31,937 nucleotides of DNA from Thermoleophilia bacterium (GTDB lineage Bacteria > Actinomycetota > Thermoleophilia > Gaiellales > JAICJC01), in assembly GCA_025928435.1 (NCBI GenBank), contig JAICJM010000020.1, positions 1-31,937 on the forward strand, read 5' to 3'. Position 1 is the first letter of the stretch. The number at the start of each line of letters is the position of its first letter. Below, one piece after another: positions 22,654-30,463 of the stretch. Under the pieces are notes generated by a model. The model was not told the origin of the DNA. It did no database searches and was given only the letters and a program-made list of their open reading frames with translations. The position numbers and the translations under genes are program-made.

Positions 22654-23865
22654 TCACTCCGTCTCGCTCACCGGCACCGGGTCGCCGCGCTCGAACTGCT
22701 CGTGATCGGAGGCCGTCGGCCGCTTCAACTCGTGCTCCGGCGGAGCCTCCGCCTTCAGCATCGCGACCAGGATCTCGTAGATCACCACCCGCACGCCCAG
22801 CGGCAGACGCGTCTTGCGCAGCATGTTGCCGCGCTTCATGTACCGGTTCCGCGGGATGACGAACACGCGGTCGGGCGGGAATCCGTAGTGCTCGGCATAG
22901 CGGTTCCGGTAGCCCGGCCGCGCCCCCAGGACGACGATGATCCCGCGCTTCACCTTCTCGGGCATCCCGAGGCCGGCGTACGCGTCCATGGTGTTCCGCA
23001 GGTCGTCGCCCTCGTCGGTGGGATCCTCGCGCCGGAAGTCGACCACGGAGTCGGCGCTGTTCACGTTACCCATGAAGATGAGCGTGTCCGCCATCTCGAC
23101 GGCGCCCAGGTTGCCGGCGCTCTTGATGCCGTTTCCGAGGTCGCAGAAGACGCTGTGGAACCCCTCGGCGAGCTTCTCGAGGCCGAGCTTGACCTGGTAC
23201 TTGGGCACCGTGGTCTTGGCGACCGCCTCCGACGAGATCACGAAGAGGCCGGACTCGCGCGCCCATTCGAGCCGGTCGGCGATGCTCTGCGCGCTCGGGA
23301 ACTCGCCGCCGCGGTACCGGTGCAGGTACTCCTGCAGCTGTAGCGTGTCCCGGCGCTTGATGCCGAGCCGCCGCGCAGTGCCGCCGGGCGAGTCGTTCAT
23401 GTCGGCGACGACGCAGTCGCGGTTGATCGCGTCGGCGAAGAGCAGGCCCGTTGTCGTCGACCCGGCCGTCTTGCCGCTCGCGCCCTTGCTGTTCAGGAAG
23501 GCGTAGATCTTCTTCGTCCGGCGCAGGCGCCAGAGCTCGGCGAGGGCGATGCGGTTGCGGCGGCGCAGGCCCGGCCGCACGAGCCATTCCAGCGCATACC
23601 GGATGTGCGAGCCGACGCCGATCAGCGTGTCGAGGGCGCCCCGGCGCGGCTCGTCGGGCTCGTCGATCCACTTGGGCGAGCGCGCCGGCGGCGGCGCCGG
23701 CTCGGCTGACACGACATCGTCCTCGCGCGCCGGCTCGGCCCGCTCGAAGATTGCGGTGACCAGACGCTCGCTCTGAGCGCCCTCACCCTGGCTCGTGTGT
23801 TCGCCGGTGAGCCTCGACCGACCCATGTGACCCAGGCCCGAACCTGAACGCGGCGGCGTGTCCAT
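22654..23865 (-). CDS. MinD/ParA-like P-loop ATPase (orphan)
   Basis: This 403-residue protein has a poorly ordered N-terminal about 75 residues rich in Pro, Glu and Ser, a helical segment, then a MinD/ParA fold. The deviant Walker A is LNSKGASGKTAGSTTT with the signature Lys K128 and K132; the usual KGG is KGA. The switch region CVVADMNDSPGG (Asp155, Asn157) and VFCDLGNG (Walker B-like) follow, with a final PRNRYMKRGNMLRKTRLP. Such ATPases position cargo at membranes or poles or serve secretion and pilus systems. No ParB, MinC or pilus gene is adjacent. The ATG at 23865 has GAGGAGG 7 nt upstream; a further upstream in-frame start lacks one. Confidence 0.85.
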   Translation of the reverse strand: MDTPPRSGSGLGHMGRSRLTGEHTSQGEGAQSERLVTAIFERAEPAREDDVVSAEPAPPPARSPKWIDEPDEPRRGALDTLIGVGSHIRYALEWLVRPGLRRRNRIALAELWRLRRTKKIYAFLNSKGASGKTAGSTTTGLLFADAINRDCVVADMNDSPGGTARRLGIKRRDTLQLQEYLHRYRGGEFPSAQSIADRLEWARESGLFVISSEAVAKTTVPKYQVKLGLEKLAEGFHSVFCDLGNGIKSAGNLGAVEMADTLIFMGNVNSADSVVDFRREDPTDEGDDLRNTMDAYAGLGMPEKVKRGIIVVLGARPGYRNRYAEHYGFPPDRVFVIPRNRYMKRGNMLRKTRLPLGVRVVIYEILVAMLKAEAPPEHELKRPTASDHEQFERGDPVPVSETE

Positions 23866-23891
23866 CACGCGACCTCCTCGTAGGTTGCGCG

Positions 23892-23921
23892 ACGATAGCA
23901 CCGATTTGCGGGCATTAACAA
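23892..23921 (-). promoter_or_regulatory. Sigma70-like promoter of the MinD-like gene
   Basis: TTGTTA (23916-23921) and TATCGT (23892-23897) on the minus strand are separated by 18 bp. The transcript would have a leader of about 20 nt containing the GAGGAGG ribosome-binding site. Confidence 0.5.
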
Positions 23922-23967
23922 GAACCCGGGTGGGACGGCAGCCGATTTCGGCCGGGGGCGGGGAGCG

Positions 23968-26406
23968 TTAGCTTGGGTCGTGCGGATCGCCGGGGTGCGC
24001 CTTGATATAGGCCTTTTCCGCGGCAGAGATCGGGTGCATCGTGGCCCGGCTCGTCGTGGGCGCCGCGGCGCCGGCCCCTCCGCAGCCGGCTCGGCTGAAG
24101 TCGAAGCTCCCGCTGAAGTCGTACGCCGAGCCGTCGCCGCCCGAGACGAGAGAGGGCAGGTTGAACGTGTGCTCGATGAACGCCATCGTCGACTCTCCGG
24201 CGTACGCGGTGCTGTGGTCGGTGTAGGCCGCCTTGGCGCACGGGCTCACGATCACCATGGGCTCGCGGATACCCGCGCCCGCGGGCGGCGCGACGTGGTC
24301 GTAGAAGCAGCCGCAATCGTCGTAGGTGATGAAGATCGCCGTCGAGCTCCAGTCCGGGCCGTTCATCACGGCATTGACGACCGACCCGATCCAGTTGTCG
24401 CCGGCGAGCATGGAGTTCGAGTTGTGCTGGGACTGGTTGTCCAGCGCGACGACGTACGACACGCTGGGCAGCGTCCCATTTGCGGCGTCCGTCAGCACCT
24501 GGCTCGGCTGCGAGGTGGACGCATCCTGATGGGTGTACAGGCAGTCGGCGAAGCTGGGGCAGATCGCCCACCCGTAGAACTGCTGGGTGCTCGTGGGCGC
24601 GTAGATGTGCCAGCTGACGCCGGCCGCGTCCATCGCGTCCATGATCGTCGGTACGTGTGGGACCGACGTCGCCTCGAATGCGCCCCCGTGCGGGAACTGC
24701 GTGGGGTCGAGCGCGAAGTCGGGGATGCATGTCGGTTGGCTGGAAGCCGACCCACCGCCCGCGGGGTTCTTCCAGGGGGCCGTCGCGCCGGAGTCGCAGC
24801 CCCAGCCCTTCGTCGCGAACTTGGCGTGGGAAGGGTTGACGCCCTGGAACCCGTCGAGGGTGGAAGCCACCAGATCGAGGTGCGAGCCCCAGCTCGCGGA
24901 CACCTTGGACTCGAAGGTGCGGTCGGCGACCACGTACTGCTGGGCGTACATCGACAGGTTCGGGATCTGGCTCGGCCGGTAGCTGACATAGCAGGCGTAC
25001 GACGGCGACCCGCAGCCGGAGTTCTTGTCGAACCCGTCCATCTTCCCGCCGTCGATCGCGGTGGTGATGGATCCCGGGCTGTGGTTGACCGTGGGCACGA
25101 TGTCGGGCGGCTGGGCGAGCGGGATCGTCGCGCCGGTCGACACCTTGCCCGTCGTGGCACCGTCGCAGCGGCCGGCGAGGGTGACCGCGCACGTGTACCC
25201 GAGCACCTCGTCGAACGAGTTGTTCTCCTGGTAGACGACGACGACGTGCTTGATCGGATCGCCGCTGGCGGCGGCGGTGGTGGCCGTCGCGGTGGGCGAG
25301 TCCGGCGACTCGTTGACCGAATCGAACGCGCGCACCGTGTAGCGATAGGTGGTCGACGGCACGACGCTCGTGTCGGAGTACGAGAGGCCGCTCGTGACCT
25401 CGGCGATCAGGACTCCGTCGCGGAAGACCCGGTAGCCGTTGACGCCATCGGGGTCGGTCGACGCCGTCCAGGCGAGGTCGATCCGCGACGAACTCACCGC
25501 GGTCGCCGTGAGCGTCGCCGGCGCGGTCGGCACCGTGGTGTCCGGATCGGTCGTCGCCGTCACAGGTGGGGCGCTCTGCGGCGAGCGGTTGTTCGAGGTG
25601 TCGACCGCGTCCACCGTGTAGGAGTACGTCGTGTCGGCGGTCAACCCCGTATCGGCGAACGACGTGGTCGCGGACGTTCCGACTGGCGAGCCGTTGCGGT
25701 AGATGGTGTATCCCGAGATCCCGCCCGCATCGCTCGACGGGGACCAGCCGACGTCGATCTCCGTCGGCCCGTTGGCCGTGGCGGTGACGCCCGCGGGAAC
25801 GGTCGGCGGCGTGGTGTCCACCGATCCCGTGATCAGGCTGAGATTGTCCACCTCGAAGCTCTGACCCGCGGCCGCGTTCGCACCCTGGTAGATGCGGACG
25901 GCGATCGAATCGCCCGTCGTGGCGGATGTGTAGTCGACCTCGGGAAAGGCCTGCCAGGCCGTCGTCGCGGTCGCGCACCCTTCGGCCTGACCCTTCCCGA
26001 CGTTGGAGGCGTACTCCTTGACGCGCAAGCAGATGGTCTGACCCGGCGTGTCGCTTCGAAACTCGCCGTTGGCGACGTATCTCGTGCCGGCAGTCGTCGA
26101 AGCCACCGGCTTTGGCGACGCGTTGATCGCGTAGCTGCTGGCTCCGCTCGTGAAGTGAACCGCGGCCGCGTGGCCCCCGCCGACGCCGTCGGCGGCGAGG
26201 GCGAGCGAGGCGTTCATGCCCGACCAACCGGACAGCGAACCCGTACCGCCGCCTTCGAACGTCCCGTTCGGGAGGAGGTTCGCGGCTCCGCTGGCGATCC
26301 CGCTGCCGCCGGCGATTGCGAGCACGAGCAGCGCCGAACCCGCCAGCACCACACGCCGGTGGATCCGGATCCACCCGCCTAGAGCACGTGTGCCGTTTGG
26401 AAACAC
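23968..26406 (-). CDS. Secreted phosphoesterase with N-terminal beta-sandwich and two FN3 domains
   Basis: This 812-residue protein has a signal or anchor helix (about 18-40, RRVVLAGSALLVLAIAGG), then a carbohydrate-binding-like beta-sandwich (about 43-192, LLPNGTFEGG and FEVDNLSLITG). Two fibronectin type III repeats follow (about 199-285 and 291-377). The last part is a phosphoesterase domain of the phospholipase C/acid phosphatase AcpA type: VVVVYQENNSFDEVLGY (387-403), with ENNSFD the metal/nucleophile motif, and FITYDDCGCFYDHVAPP. It would hydrolyse phosphate esters or phospholipids outside the cell. The GTG at 26406 lies 6 bp after TACGAT, exactly as in the PIG-L gene. The C-terminus is less GC-rich and has many Ser and Thr. 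Confidence 0.9.
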   Translation of the reverse strand: MFPNGTRALGGWIRIHRRVVLAGSALLVLAIAGGSGIASGAANLLPNGTFEGGGTGSLSGWSGMNASLALAADGVGGGHAAAVHFTSGASSYAINASPKPVASTTAGTRYVANGEFRSDTPGQTICLRVKEYASNVGKGQAEGCATATTAWQAFPEVDYTSATTGDSIAVRIYQGANAAAGQSFEVDNLSLITGSVDTTPPTVPAGVTATANGPTEIDVGWSPSSDAGGISGYTIYRNGSPVGTSATTSFADTGLTADTTYSYTVDAVDTSNNRSPQSAPPVTATTDPDTTVPTAPATLTATAVSSSRIDLAWTASTDPDGVNGYRVFRDGVLIAEVTSGLSYSDTSVVPSTTYRYTVRAFDSVNESPDSPTATATTAAASGDPIKHVVVVYQENNSFDEVLGYTCAVTLAGRCDGATTGKVSTGATIPLAQPPDIVPTVNHSPGSITTAIDGGKMDGFDKNSGCGSPSYACYVSYRPSQIPNLSMYAQQYVVADRTFESKVSASWGSHLDLVASTLDGFQGVNPSHAKFATKGWGCDSGATAPWKNPAGGGSASSQPTCIPDFALDPTQFPHGGAFEATSVPHVPTIMDAMDAAGVSWHIYAPTSTQQFYGWAICPSFADCLYTHQDASTSQPSQVLTDAANGTLPSVSYVVALDNQSQHNSNSMLAGDNWIGSVVNAVMNGPDWSSTAIFITYDDCGCFYDHVAPPAGAGIREPMVIVSPCAKAAYTDHSTAYAGESTMAFIEHTFNLPSLVSGGDGSAYDFSGSFDFSRAGCGGAGAAAPTTSRATMHPISAAEKAYIKAHPGDPHDPS

Positions 26407-26636
26407 GAGTCGATCGTAGGCAACCTATATGGAAACGGTCAAGCTATCCATTGACGCCAGATTGATTTCTGCCGGGCAACCCCCTTCGACCTCACTGAGG
26501 CCCGCTGGCTCGTGGTCGAACACCGGCCCGGTTTCGGCTACCGCATCGCCGGGAACGCACGGGACACGGATATCCGGAGCCCGGTACAGGAGCGCGAGCT
26601 CGCTGGCGCTTGTGCCGCCGGAGAAAGGAGACAGCC
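26407..26636. other. Intergenic stretch, no gene supported
   Basis: This 230-bp gap between the divergent phosphoesterase and zinc-ribbon genes holds the -10 box at 26413 and an AT-richer TATATGG patch around 26427. An open frame from 26429 exists, but it overlaps the zinc-ribbon gene in another phase and has no family features. Confidence 0.5.
26413..26418 (-). promoter_or_regulatory. -10-like TACGAT, 6 bp before the phosphoesterase GTG
   Basis: The arrangement TACGAT-N6-GTG is identical to that before the PIG-L gene at 18690, so it decides the start and implies a leaderless mRNA. Confidence 0.5.
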
Positions 26637-26810
26637 GTGGCAGAACCCGTCCCAGCGGGAAGCGACGTCTCGGCAGGAACCTATCGCTGCACGGAGTGCG
26701 GCAACGAGCTTCAAGTCGGCTCCACGAAGCATCTACCGCCCTGCCCCTCGTGCGGCAACGGGCAATGGCACACCGTGAGTGGCGGAGACAGCTCGGACGA
26801 CCCGCAGTAA
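26637..26810 (+). CDS. Small zinc-ribbon protein
   Basis: This is a 57-residue protein with two CxxC pairs, C18/C21 in YRCTECGNEL and C36/C39 in PPCPSCGNG, which form a single zinc ribbon. The layout is like the zinc-ribbon domain of the DUF1451 family. The function is not known; such modules bind nucleic acid or proteins. The start is GTG at 26637 with AAAGGAG about 6 nt upstream. A second tiny gene follows 36 bp later on the same strand, so they may be co-transcribed. Earlier in-frame starts would lose the ribosome-binding site. Confidence 0.8.
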   Translation: MAEPVPAGSDVSAGTYRCTECGNELQVGSTKHLPPCPSCGNGQWHTVSGGDSSDDPQ

Positions 26811-26846
26811 GCCCCACACGGCCTGACGACACGGGAGGGAGTCATC

Positions 26847-27026
26847 GTGAAGCTCGATACGCAGACAGTGCTGGAGGAGATCCAGAAGCGTGGCAGCGAT
26901 CATCAGAAGGCGGCCGACGAGCTGCCCGACAAGGTCGACCATGAGCAGCATGGTGATCTACTGAGGAAGTTCGGCGTCGACCCCGACGACATCGCGAAGT
27001 CGGTCGGCGGCCGACTCGGCCTCTAA
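26847..27026 (+). CDS. Small uncharacterised protein (59 residues)
   Basis: The GTG at 26847 has GGGAGGG about 7 nt upstream and opens a 59-codon frame to TAA at 27026. The product is rich in charged residues (KLDTQTVLEEIQKRG, KFGVDPDDIAKSVGG) and probably helical, with no Cys, signal peptide or membrane segment. I do not recognise a family. Its ribosome-binding site, codon use and position after the zinc-ribbon gene support it being real. Confidence 0.6.
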   Translation: MKLDTQTVLEEIQKRGSDHQKAADELPDKVDHEQHGDLLRKFGVDPDDIAKSVGGRLGL

Positions 27027-27300
27027 CCGCCGGTCGTAGCCGCGTCGCACCACGGGCCCCGAAGAGGCCTCGAGAAACCGTCACAGCGGCCGGGTCTCAA
27101 GGCGACGGCGCCAACTGGGGAACAACGTCAATACGAGGAGCGGCCACAGTCCAACCAGGGGAGGCTGGCCGCTCCAAGCTTTACCTCTGCTTCGCAGGCA
27201 CACCCTCACGTTGGCGGCGTTCGAGTGCCGCGGCGAGTCGTCAGTCGGGCGCGCACCTTGCGGAGTTCCTCCATGATCGCCGCGGCTTCGAGGACGGCCC
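27027..27300. other. Intergenic stretch with one inverted repeat
   Basis: Between the 59-residue gene and the pseudogene remnant no frame resembles a gene. The only structure seen is the inverted repeat at 27137-27175. Confidence 0.5.
27137..27175. repeat. 10-bp inverted repeat downstream of the 59-residue gene
   Basis: GGAGCGGCCA (27137-27146) and TGGCCGCTCC (27166-27175) are perfect inverted copies around a 19-nt loop, about 110 bp after the stop codon. The downstream bases AAGCTTT are not a full T-run, so it could be a weak terminator or a protein site. Confidence 0.4.
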
Positions 27301-27826
27301 ACGGCCCCGCTACGAGCAGACGCAGCCGAGAACCGAGCACGCATCCTCGACGCGCAGCGGCGCCGCGCGGCGACCGGCGGCTCACCATGCTCGAGCTGGC
27401 CGCAGCGGCCGGCGTGGGGCGTTCCACGCTCTATCGCCACTTCCCCAGCCGCCGCGCCGTTCATCAGGCACTCGACCAGCGCAGCACCGGACAGCAGGAG
27501 GCAACGCCGAGCAAGACGTTATGGGACTACCGTTCCGGGCGCCAGGCCGACTCGGACTACCTCTTGAATTATGCATGTCCTCGATGAGGTACCGCCGCAC
27601 CTCATCGCAGACCAGCTCGTCGCCGAGGCGCGACGCGCCGGCGGTGTGCCGGTCGCCCTCTACGTCGCCGACATCGACGGCTCCCAGCTCATCCGCCTCG
27701 CGGGCACAGAGGACTTCCCCGCCGAGCTGGAAGCGCCGCCGGCACTTGGCCCCGAGATCGTCCCGGAAGGCCTGCCCCAATACCACGAGAGACTGGGCGA
27801 ACTGCTCCCGGGCTGCACGAAATCTA
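27301..27826 (+). pseudogene. Frameshifted TetR-HTH / GAF-like regulator remnant
   Basis: The remnant can be read only by switching frames. It begins PLRADAAENRARILDAQ (about 27310-27360), continues in another frame as LTMLELAAAAGVGRSTLYRHFPSR (27390-27460, a TetR helix-turn-helix), then MGLPFRAPGRLG (27521 on), and then MHVLDEVPPHL and RAGGVPVALYVADIDGSQL (27571 on), a GAF-like sensing domain. Each change of phase fits loss of one base. The last frame ends in the 3' end of tRNA-Val. Intact proteins with TetR-HTH followed by GAF and a PP2C phosphatase would be about 400 residues or more; I recall such a family but could not check it. Confidence 0.6.
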
Positions 27827-27899
27827 TGGGCGCAACAGGGCTCGAACCTGTGACCTTCCGCGCGTGAAGCGGACGCTCTCCCAGCTGAGCTATGCGCCC
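27827..27899 (-). tRNA. tRNA-Val (anticodon CAC)
   Basis: The minus-strand 73-nt sequence folds as a cloverleaf: acceptor GGGCGCA / TGCGCCC with discriminator A, D arm GCTCAGCTGGGAGAGC, anticodon stem TCCGC / GCGGA with loop TTCACGC (anticodon CAC), and T arm ACAGG / CCTGT with TTCGAGC. No CCA is encoded. A TACACT box lies 37 bp upstream (27937-27942). Confidence 0.93.
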
Positions 27900-27936
27900 A
27901 GGGGAACGGCTGCAGACCGGCCGCCCTGGTGGGAAG

Positions 27937-27942
27937 AGTGTA
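27937..27942 (-). promoter_or_regulatory. -10-like TACACT upstream of tRNA-Val
   Basis: The hexamer on the minus strand would give a leader of about 30 nt before the mature tRNA. It is the best match in the 87-bp gap; no clear -35 was found. Confidence 0.3.
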
Positions 27943-27986
27943 CCGGCCGCCGACGGCCTCCGCAGCCGTGACCGGCCCTCCCGGCC

Positions 27987-28973
27987 TCAGAGCTCGACGT
28001 CGGTGCCGATGCCCGCGGCGCGCGCGGCAGCGAGGACGGCGGCGGCGGCGGCCGCGTCCTGGGCGGCGACGCCCACCGACTTGTACAGCGTGATCTGATC
28101 GTCGCTCGTGCGGCCGGGCCGCGTGCCCGCGACGAGCTCCCCCAGGTCGGCGTGGAGGTGGTCGGCGGCGATCGCGCCGTCGCGGATCGCCCAGCCGATC
28201 TCGTTCGACCCGGCGGGGAAGGGGGCGAGCGCCGCCGCCCGCGACTCGACGACGACGAGCGACCGGGCCACCGTCTCGGCGTCCAGCTCGCGCCCGGCGC
28301 CGTTCACGCCGACCGACGTCACGTGCATACCCGGCTCCAGCCAGGCGCCCTCGACGACCGGCTCGGGGGAGTGGGTGCAGGCGCACACGATGTCCGCGCC
28401 CGAGACGGCCTCGCGGTAGCCGTCCGCAGCCCTGACAGGCACGCCCAGCTCGGCGCCGAGCTCGGCCGCCAGCGCCTCCGCCTTCGCCCGGGAGCGCCCG
28501 GCGACGCGCACCTCCGACAGCTCCCGGACCCGGGCGAGGGCGCGCCCGTGCGAGCGGGCCTGGACGCCGGTGCCGAGGATGGCGAGGACGGCCGCGTCCG
28601 CGCGCGCGAGCAGCCGGGCCGAGAGCGCCGAGCCCGCGGCGGTCCGGGCGGCGGTGATCACCTCGCCGTCCATGACCGCCTGCGGCACCCCCGTCTCGGG
28701 GTCGAATACGGCCACGACGGCGACGTGACTCGGCAGCCCCCGGTCGGGGTTGCGCGGGAACTGGCCCACCAGCTTGGCGGCGAGCGCGCCCGCCCCGGGG
28801 ACATAGGCCGGCATCGCCAGGAGGGCGCCGCCGACGGGCTCCACCATGGCGGCGTTCCGCTGCGGCACCGAGGCGGCCCCGATGGACAGCTCGGCCATGG
28901 CGGCCGCGACCGCGTCGACGAGCGCGTCCGGGTCGAGGACGGCCTCCACGTCGCGCCGGGACAGGATCAGCAC
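27987..28973 (-). CDS. Ornithine cyclodeaminase/mu-crystallin family protein
   Basis: This is a 328-residue NAD(P)-dependent enzyme of the ornithine cyclodeaminase/mu-crystallin superfamily, which makes cyclic amino acids or reduces imines. Conserved residues include K67 (AAKLVGQFPRN), R110 (TAARTAAGS) and the dinucleotide motif ILGTGVQARSH (132-142). The C-terminus has SDDQITLYKSVGVAAQD. The GTG at 28973 is chosen because a textbook promoter ends 6 bp upstream; an in-frame upstream extension reads PPRAAVDAGV and lacks family features. Whether it acts on ornithine, alanine or another amino acid cannot be told. Confidence 0.88.
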   Translation of the reverse strand: MLILSRRDVEAVLDPDALVDAVAAAMAELSIGAASVPQRNAAMVEPVGGALLAMPAYVPGAGALAAKLVGQFPRNPDRGLPSHVAVVAVFDPETGVPQAVMDGEVITAARTAAGSALSARLLARADAAVLAILGTGVQARSHGRALARVRELSEVRVAGRSRAKAEALAAELGAELGVPVRAADGYREAVSGADIVCACTHSPEPVVEGAWLEPGMHVTSVGVNGAGRELDAETVARSLVVVESRAAALAPFPAGSNEIGWAIRDGAIAADHLHADLGELVAGTRPGRTSDDQITLYKSVGVAAQDAAAAAAVLAAARAAGIGTDVEL

Positions 28974-28979
28974 CGGCGG

Positions 28980-29008
28980 ATTGTGGACGCCCGCCACCCC
29001 CGCGTCAA
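28980..29008 (-). promoter_or_regulatory. Sigma70 promoter of the cyclodeaminase gene
   Basis: TTGACG (29003-29008) and CACAAT (28980-28985) on the minus strand are separated by exactly 17 bp. The -10 is 6 bp before the GTG, so the mRNA is probably leaderless. It is the clearest promoter in the window. Confidence 0.65.
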
Positions 29009-29098
29009 CCGCGGCCCGGGGAGGCGGTTCACCCGGAAGGGGTACGGAGCCGCACCGGCGCGGCACCGATGCATGGGACCGGCCCCGCCTGGGCCCTC

Positions 29099-30433
29099 AT
29101 GTCTCGGATCATCGCCCTCACCGTCCTCTGCACCGCCTCGCTCGCGGCCGGCGTCGTCGTCGCGTCGCCGTCGCTCGCGAGCGCGTTCCGAAGCCACCCG
29201 CCGCGCGTGCACCAGCCGCACTGGCTGTGGCAGTACTCGGTGTCCGGGCCGGCGCCCGCGAGCACGAACCCCGAGGCCGAGACGTACCCGTCGAAGACGG
29301 CGCCGGCGAAGCACCACGACCACCGGGCGAAGCAGACCCCGGCCCCGGCCGCCACCGCGCCGGCCCCGGCCGGCGACCAGCCGCCGACGACGGGGCCGAC
29401 GCCGACCGCGCCCACGACGACGAATCCCAAGCCGACCGGTCCGCGCCGCCCGCCCGAGCTCCCGCGCTTCACCCTGCGGGGCGTCGATGCCCGCTGCTTC
29501 ACGGCGCCGTCGGCGCCCGGCGGCTGGCCGTTCGCGCCGACCACCGCGATCCACGCGGTCCGCGGCAGCTTCGACGAGCCGCGCAGCCCCGTGCACATCG
29601 GCGTCGACGTCGAGGCGCCGAAGGACCAGGCCCCGGTGTACGCGATGCAGGCGGGCACCGTGCGCCACGTCACGGCCGACCACTTCGACGTCCACGCCAC
29701 CCACGGCCAGGCGGGCACCTACCTCCAGTACTGGCACGTGAAGCTCGCCGCCGGCATCAAGGCCGGCGCCGTCGTGCGCCGGCGGCAGCGGCTCGGCACC
29801 GTCAAGGCGGGGATGAAGCACGTGCACATCTCCGAGTACGTGCCCGGCTGCGGCCTGGTCGACCCGGCCCGCCCGAAGGGCCTCTTGGCCGACCCCTACA
29901 ACACCGAATGGCCGTCGATCGGCTCGCTCACCGCCTACGCCGCCGGGTCGCACGCGTTCGTGCCGCTCAGCCTCTCGCAGGCGCCGGCCGACCTCACCGA
30001 CCCCGCCCACCCGGTCGACCTGGACGCGCTCTCCGGCACCGTCGACCTGCGCGCCGGCGTGACCGACATGCCGAAGGTGCGGATGCAGCACGGCCCGCAG
30101 CTACCGCTCGCCCCGGCGGCGATCCGGGCCTACCTGACGCCGGACGGGAACACGCGCCGCCACCTGACGATGCGCCTGATCTTCGATGGCTCGAAGCTGC
30201 TGCCGGACGGCGCGGGCCTGTGGCGCTACTGGGCCTTCGGCACCTACCGCCAGAACGGCTGCTACTTCACCGCCGACGGGAGCTGCGGGATGGAGATGGT
30301 GTGGCACGTCGGCGGGCCGCACGGCTTCGACACGCGCTCCGTCCCGAACGGGTCGTACAGGTACTGCGTCGAGGCGCTCACCATCGCGGGCGTCGACGCC
30401 CGCCGCTGCACCGCCGTCAAGATCGCGAACTGA
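29099..30433 (+). CDS. Secreted M23-like (LytM) metallopeptidase with Pro/Thr-rich linker
   Basis: This 444-residue protein has a Sec signal (MSRIIALTVLCTASLAAG, cut near SLASA-F at about 29-30), a Pro/Thr/Ala-rich low-complexity linker at about 50-118, and an M23-like domain. Metal ligands are visible as H166 and D170 in VHIGVDVEAP and H243 in HVHISE, with H213 in YWHVKL. M23 enzymes cut peptidoglycan crosslinks. A C-terminal beta-rich region of about 180 residues follows. The start could be ATG 29069, ten codons earlier; the 29099 start is favoured by the signal. The divergence from other M23 enzymes means the activity should be treated as inferred. Confidence 0.75.
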   Translation: MSRIIALTVLCTASLAAGVVVASPSLASAFRSHPPRVHQPHWLWQYSVSGPAPASTNPEAETYPSKTAPAKHHDHRAKQTPAPAATAPAPAGDQPPTTGPTPTAPTTTNPKPTGPRRPPELPRFTLRGVDARCFTAPSAPGGWPFAPTTAIHAVRGSFDEPRSPVHIGVDVEAPKDQAPVYAMQAGTVRHVTADHFDVHATHGQAGTYLQYWHVKLAAGIKAGAVVRRRQRLGTVKAGMKHVHISEYVPGCGLVDPARPKGLLADPYNTEWPSIGSLTAYAAGSHAFVPLSLSQAPADLTDPAHPVDLDALSGTVDLRAGVTDMPKVRMQHGPQLPLAPAAIRAYLTPDGNTRRHLTMRLIFDGSKLLPDGAGLWRYWAFGTYRQNGCYFTADGSCGMEMVWHVGGPHGFDTRSVPNGSYRYCVEALTIAGVDARRCTAVKIAN

Positions 30434-30434
30434 C

Positions 30435-30447
30435 GCGCCCCGGGCGC
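30435..30447. terminator. Short GC hairpin after the M23-like gene
   Basis: GCGCC and GGCGC arms flank a 3-nt loop one base after the stop codon. It is short and lacks a T-run, so a terminator role is weak. Confidence 0.25.
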
Positions 30448-30463
30448 CACCGGGTCGGCAGAC

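Noticed and set aside
23980..26382. 800-codon plus-strand open frame
   Set aside because: It is antisense to the phosphoesterase, whose motifs and -10/GTG start are clear.
26429..26944. 171-codon frame starting METVKLSID
   Set aside because: It overlaps both small genes in another phase and has no ribosome-binding site or recognisable domain.
27827..27899. tRNA-Ala for the first tRNA
   Set aside because: The anticodon loop TTCACGC gives CAC, which reads GUG (Val).
29069..29071. Earlier ATG as start of the M23-like gene
   Set aside because: It adds ten residues before a well-formed signal peptide and no ribosome-binding site was seen; kept as an alternative only.
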